Below, piece by piece: positions 61,838-64,000 of a stretch of 64,000 bases of DNA. This DNA comes from Afipia birgiae 34632 (GTDB lineage Bacteria > Pseudomonadota > Alphaproteobacteria > Rhizobiales > Xanthobacteraceae), in assembly GCF_000308295.2 (NCBI RefSeq), contig NZ_HG326652.1:739420-803419 (forward strand). The letters are read 5' to 3'. The notes under the pieces were generated by a model that was not told where the DNA came from, did no database searches, and was given only the letters and a program-made list of their open reading frames with translations. The position numbers and the translations under genes were made by a program. Numbering within the stretch: position 1 is the first letter of the stretch; each line of letters starts with the position of its first letter.

Positions 61838-62637
61838 GCGGCGAACCCGCAATCGTCAAAACTCCTGCGACTACGGACGACGCCGCGGATGCTGGCGTCG
61901 CAGAGGTCAAGCCTGCAAAGAAGACTCGCCGCCCGAGTGCCAAGGCGGCGGCCAAGATCATCGAACAACGCATCGGCCATACGTTTGCTGATCCCGCGCT
62001 GCTGGCGACGGCTTTCACTCATGTCTCGGCATTGAAATCCGCTCGCCGCGCCGACAGCTATCAGCGGCTGGAGTTTCTCGGCGATCACGTGCTGGGGCTG
62101 ATCGTTTCGGATATGCTTTACCGGGCGTTTCCGAAAGCTGACGAGGGCGAATTGTCGAAGCGCCTCGCCGATCTGGTGCGCCGCGAGGCCTGCGCCGATG
62201 TCGCCAAGTCGCTCGGACTGGACGAGGCTATCAAGCTCGGATCGGTGGGCGCGGGCGCCGGTGCGCGGTTGCGCAATTCAGTGCTGGGCGACATCTGCGA
62301 AGCGGTGATCGGCGCGGTATTTTTGGACGGTGGCTATGCGGCGGCGTCGCAATTCGTCGAGCGCAACTGGACCGAGCGCATGCGCAAGCCGGTGCGCCCG
62401 CTGCGCGATCCGAAGACGATTTTGCAGGAATGGGCGCAAGGCAAAGGATTGCCGACGCCGGTTTATCGCGAGGTCGAGCGCACCGGTCCGCATCATGATC
62501 CGCAGTTTCGCGTCGCGGTCGAGTTGCCGGGACTAACCCCGGCGGAAGGTGTCGGCGGCAGCAAGCGCGCCGCTGAAAAGCTCGCAGCCACGGCGCTGCT
62601 GAAGCGGGAAGGCGTAACGGGCGGCAATGATGCCTGA
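61834..62637 (+). CDS. rnc: Ribonuclease III
   Basis: 267 residues with an N-terminal Ala/Lys/Pro-rich extension of about 38 residues, then the RNase III domain (YQRLEFLGDHVLGLIVSDML, with the catalytic Glu/Asp pattern) and the second acidic motif GDICEAVIGAVFLDGG, followed by a C-terminal double-stranded RNA-binding domain. It processes rRNA and regulatory RNAs. It overlaps lepB by 4 bp and era by 11 bp, so the three are co-translated. Confidence 0.96.
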   Translation: MSGEPAIVKTPATTDDAADAGVAEVKPAKKTRRPSAKAAAKIIEQRIGHTFADPALLATAFTHVSALKSARRADSYQRLEFLGDHVLGLIVSDMLYRAFPKADEGELSKRLADLVRREACADVAKSLGLDEAIKLGSVGAGAGARLRNSVLGDICEAVIGAVFLDGGYAAASQFVERNWTERMRKPVRPLRDPKTILQEWAQGKGLPTPVYREVERTGPHHDPQFRVAVELPGLTPAEGVGGSKRAAEKLAATALLKREGVTGGNDA

Positions 62638-63556
62638 CGAACTGCAAGAGAATTCAACCCGCGAAACGCGCTGCGGCTTCGTCGCGCTGATCGGTGCGCC
62701 GAACGTCGGCAAGTCCACACTGGTCAATGCGCTGGTCGGCTCGAAGGTCACCATCGTTTCGAAGAAGGTGCAGACGACTCGCGCGCTGATCCGTGGCATT
62801 GTGATCGAGGACAACGCGCAGATCATTCTCGTCGATACACCGGGCATCTTCGCGCCCAAGCGGCGGCTTGACCGCGCCATGGTGTCGACCGCGTGGAGCG
62901 GGGCGCACGACGCCGATCTCGTCTGTGTGCTGCTCGATGCCCGTGCCGGCATTGACGACGAGGCTGATGCGATCCTGAGCAAGCTTTCATCCGTCAATCA
63001 CCCGAAAATTCTGGTGTTGAACAAGATCGATCTGGTGCCGCGCGAGAAACTGCTGGTGCTGGCCCAGAAGGCCAACGAGCGGCTGGAATTCACCCAGACC
63101 TTCATGGTCGCGGCGCTCTCGGGCGACGGCGTCGACGACCTGCGTCGCGCGTTGGCCAAGGACGTGCCTGCAGGTCCGTTCCATTATCCCGAAGATCAGA
63201 TGTCGGATGCGCCGCTGCGGCACCTCGCGGCGGAAATCACGCGCGAGAAAATTTACCGCCATCTGCATCAGGAATTGCCGTATCAGTCCACGGTCGAAAC
63301 CGACTCATGGACCGACCGAAAGGACAAGTCGGTACGGATTGAGCAGACGATCTATGTGGAGCGCGATAGCCAGCGCAAGATCGTGCTCGGCAAGGGCGGG
63401 GCGACGATCAAGGCCATCGGCGCGGATTCGCGCAAGGAGATCGCGGAGATCGTCGGCCAGCCGGTGCATCTCTTCCTGTTTGTGAAGGTCAGGGACGGCT
63501 GGGGCGACGATCCGGAGCGTTACCGCGAGATGGGTCTGGAGTTTCCCAAGGAATGA
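62627..63556 (+). CDS. era: GTPase Era
   Basis: 309 residues: G1 GAPNVGKSTL near residues 24-33, G3 DTPGIF near 70-75, NKID (G4) near 135-138, and a C-terminal KH domain with QRKIVLGKGGATIKAIGADS. Era helps assemble the 30S subunit by binding 16S rRNA. Start ATG 62627 or 62630, both in frame. It overlaps rnc by 11 bp, and its stop overlaps the next gene by 4 bp. Confidence 0.97.
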   Translation: MMPDELQENSTRETRCGFVALIGAPNVGKSTLVNALVGSKVTIVSKKVQTTRALIRGIVIEDNAQIILVDTPGIFAPKRRLDRAMVSTAWSGAHDADLVCVLLDARAGIDDEADAILSKLSSVNHPKILVLNKIDLVPREKLLVLAQKANERLEFTQTFMVAALSGDGVDDLRRALAKDVPAGPFHYPEDQMSDAPLRHLAAEITREKIYRHLHQELPYQSTVETDSWTDRKDKSVRIEQTIYVERDSQRKIVLGKGGATIKAIGADSRKEIAEIVGQPVHLFLFVKVRDGWGDDPERYREMGLEFPKE

Positions 63557-63954
63557 TCAACGATCCCGGCGCCAGCGTTCCCAAGAATATCTTCTACTTC
63601 CAGGTGCTGCTGTATGTGTCGCTGCTCATTGACGTGCTGTCGGCGGCGTTTCTGGACCGCATCCCAGATGACGTCACAGAGTCGACGAAACTGGCCGTCA
63701 ATTTCATCGCCGTCATGATGACGCTGGGATTTGTCCAGCTGGTCTGGCTTGCGGCGCACCGGCGCAAGAATTGGGCGCGGATGATCCTGGCAGTGGCGCT
63801 GATGTTATCTGTGGCCTCCATCGTCACCACGGTGGGTGAAACCGGCATGCAGTTCAGCACTTTTGTGGACGTGATCTCGACGGCCCTGACTGCTTTTGGC
63901 CTGTATTTCTCATTTACCGGTGATGCTCAGGACTGGTTCCGGCAACCGGACTGA
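63553..63954 (+). CDS. Small polytopic membrane protein, unknown
   Basis: 133 residues with four predicted membrane helices (about residues 13-35, 45-67, 73-94, 102-122) and no recognised family. It overlaps era by 4 bp (ATGA), so it is part of the lepB-rnc-era transcript. In related genomes recO often follows era. No signature of function is visible. Confidence 0.8.
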   Translation: MINDPGASVPKNIFYFQVLLYVSLLIDVLSAAFLDRIPDDVTESTKLAVNFIAVMMTLGFVQLVWLAAHRRKNWARMILAVALMLSVASIVTTVGETGMQFSTFVDVISTALTAFGLYFSFTGDAQDWFRQPD

Positions 63955-64000
63955 TCGCACTTTCGTGGGCGACTTCGCTGCGAATGTGCGCAGAATCCTG

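Noticed and set aside
1-64000. CRISPR array, prophage or intact insertion sequence
   Set aside because: No regularly spaced direct repeats, phage structural genes, integrase or transposase genes were found.

Overview
The window is 64 kb of GC-rich chromosomal DNA from an alphaproteobacterium of the order Hyphomicrobiales, most likely the Bradyrhizobium/Rhodopseudomonas/Afipia/Nitrobacter group (family Nitrobacteraceae). This is inferred from gene content and order (divK-pleD; pyrB-pyrC-plsY-dprA-topA-rnr-DUF983-NUDIX-rpmG; gatCAB; dapA-mscL-smpB; rpoZ-rsh-pdxJ-acpS-lepB-rnc-era), the EipB/DUF1849 and rhizobial porin families, a FixK/FNR-type box and palindromic intergenic repeats of a kind common in these genomes. 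No plasmid, prophage, intact insertion sequence or CRISPR array was seen. It is mostly housekeeping backbone with small accessory inserts.

Layout. 0-6.5 kb: AzlCD exporter, HIT protein, FUSC transporter, a ridA-GDPD-acyltransferase operon and a CDF metal exporter. 6.7-9.1 kb: EipB envelope protein, DNA polymerase IV and DUF3572. 9.3-13 kb: the cell-cycle pair divK-pleD, then a divergent CBS-BON / universal stress protein pair sharing a perfect TTGAT-N4-ATCAA box, then rpmG. 13.3-28.2 kb (minus strand): pyrB, pyrC, plsY, dprA, topA, rnr, DUF983 and NUDIX, interrupted by brnTA, by an HxlR/SDR pair with duplicated operators, and by a redoxin / TonB-like pair next to a monooxygenase remnant. 28.3-36.2 kb: VanX-like dipeptidase, AidB-like acyl-CoA dehydrogenase, CPBP protease, AEC transporter, ruvX, a methyltransferase, a nitronate monooxygenase-like enzyme and a PAS protein. 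36.3-44 kb: gatC, a 62-residue Cys protein, gatA, two patatin-like genes (one frameshifted), a GntP permease and gatB. 44-47.3 kb is gene-poor and holds a 30-residue Lys-rich peptide gene, a Sel1-like gene, doxX and tRNA-Ser(GCT). 47.3-64 kb: porin, hydrolase, lytic transglycosylase, then the dapA-mscL-smpB and rpoZ-to-era blocks.

The genes form recognisable functional sets: tRNA-dependent amidation (gatCAB), pyrimidine synthesis (pyrB with a dihydroorotase homologue that lacks metal-ligand histidines), the stringent response (rpoZ, rsh), cell-cycle/c-di-GMP control (divK-pleD), and protein export and RNA processing (lepB-rnc-era). The most unusual points are the pyrB-pyrC intergenic region, built of two long hairpins that abut the stop and start codons; the degenerate PyrC; the 30-residue Lys-rich peptide gene next to a GANTC-rich palindromic region; the FixK-type box; the duplicated HxlR-type operators; two apparent frameshifts, one inside a catalytic GxSxG motif; and three convergent gene pairs that share overlapping stop codons. 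No clearly new multi-gene system was recognised.
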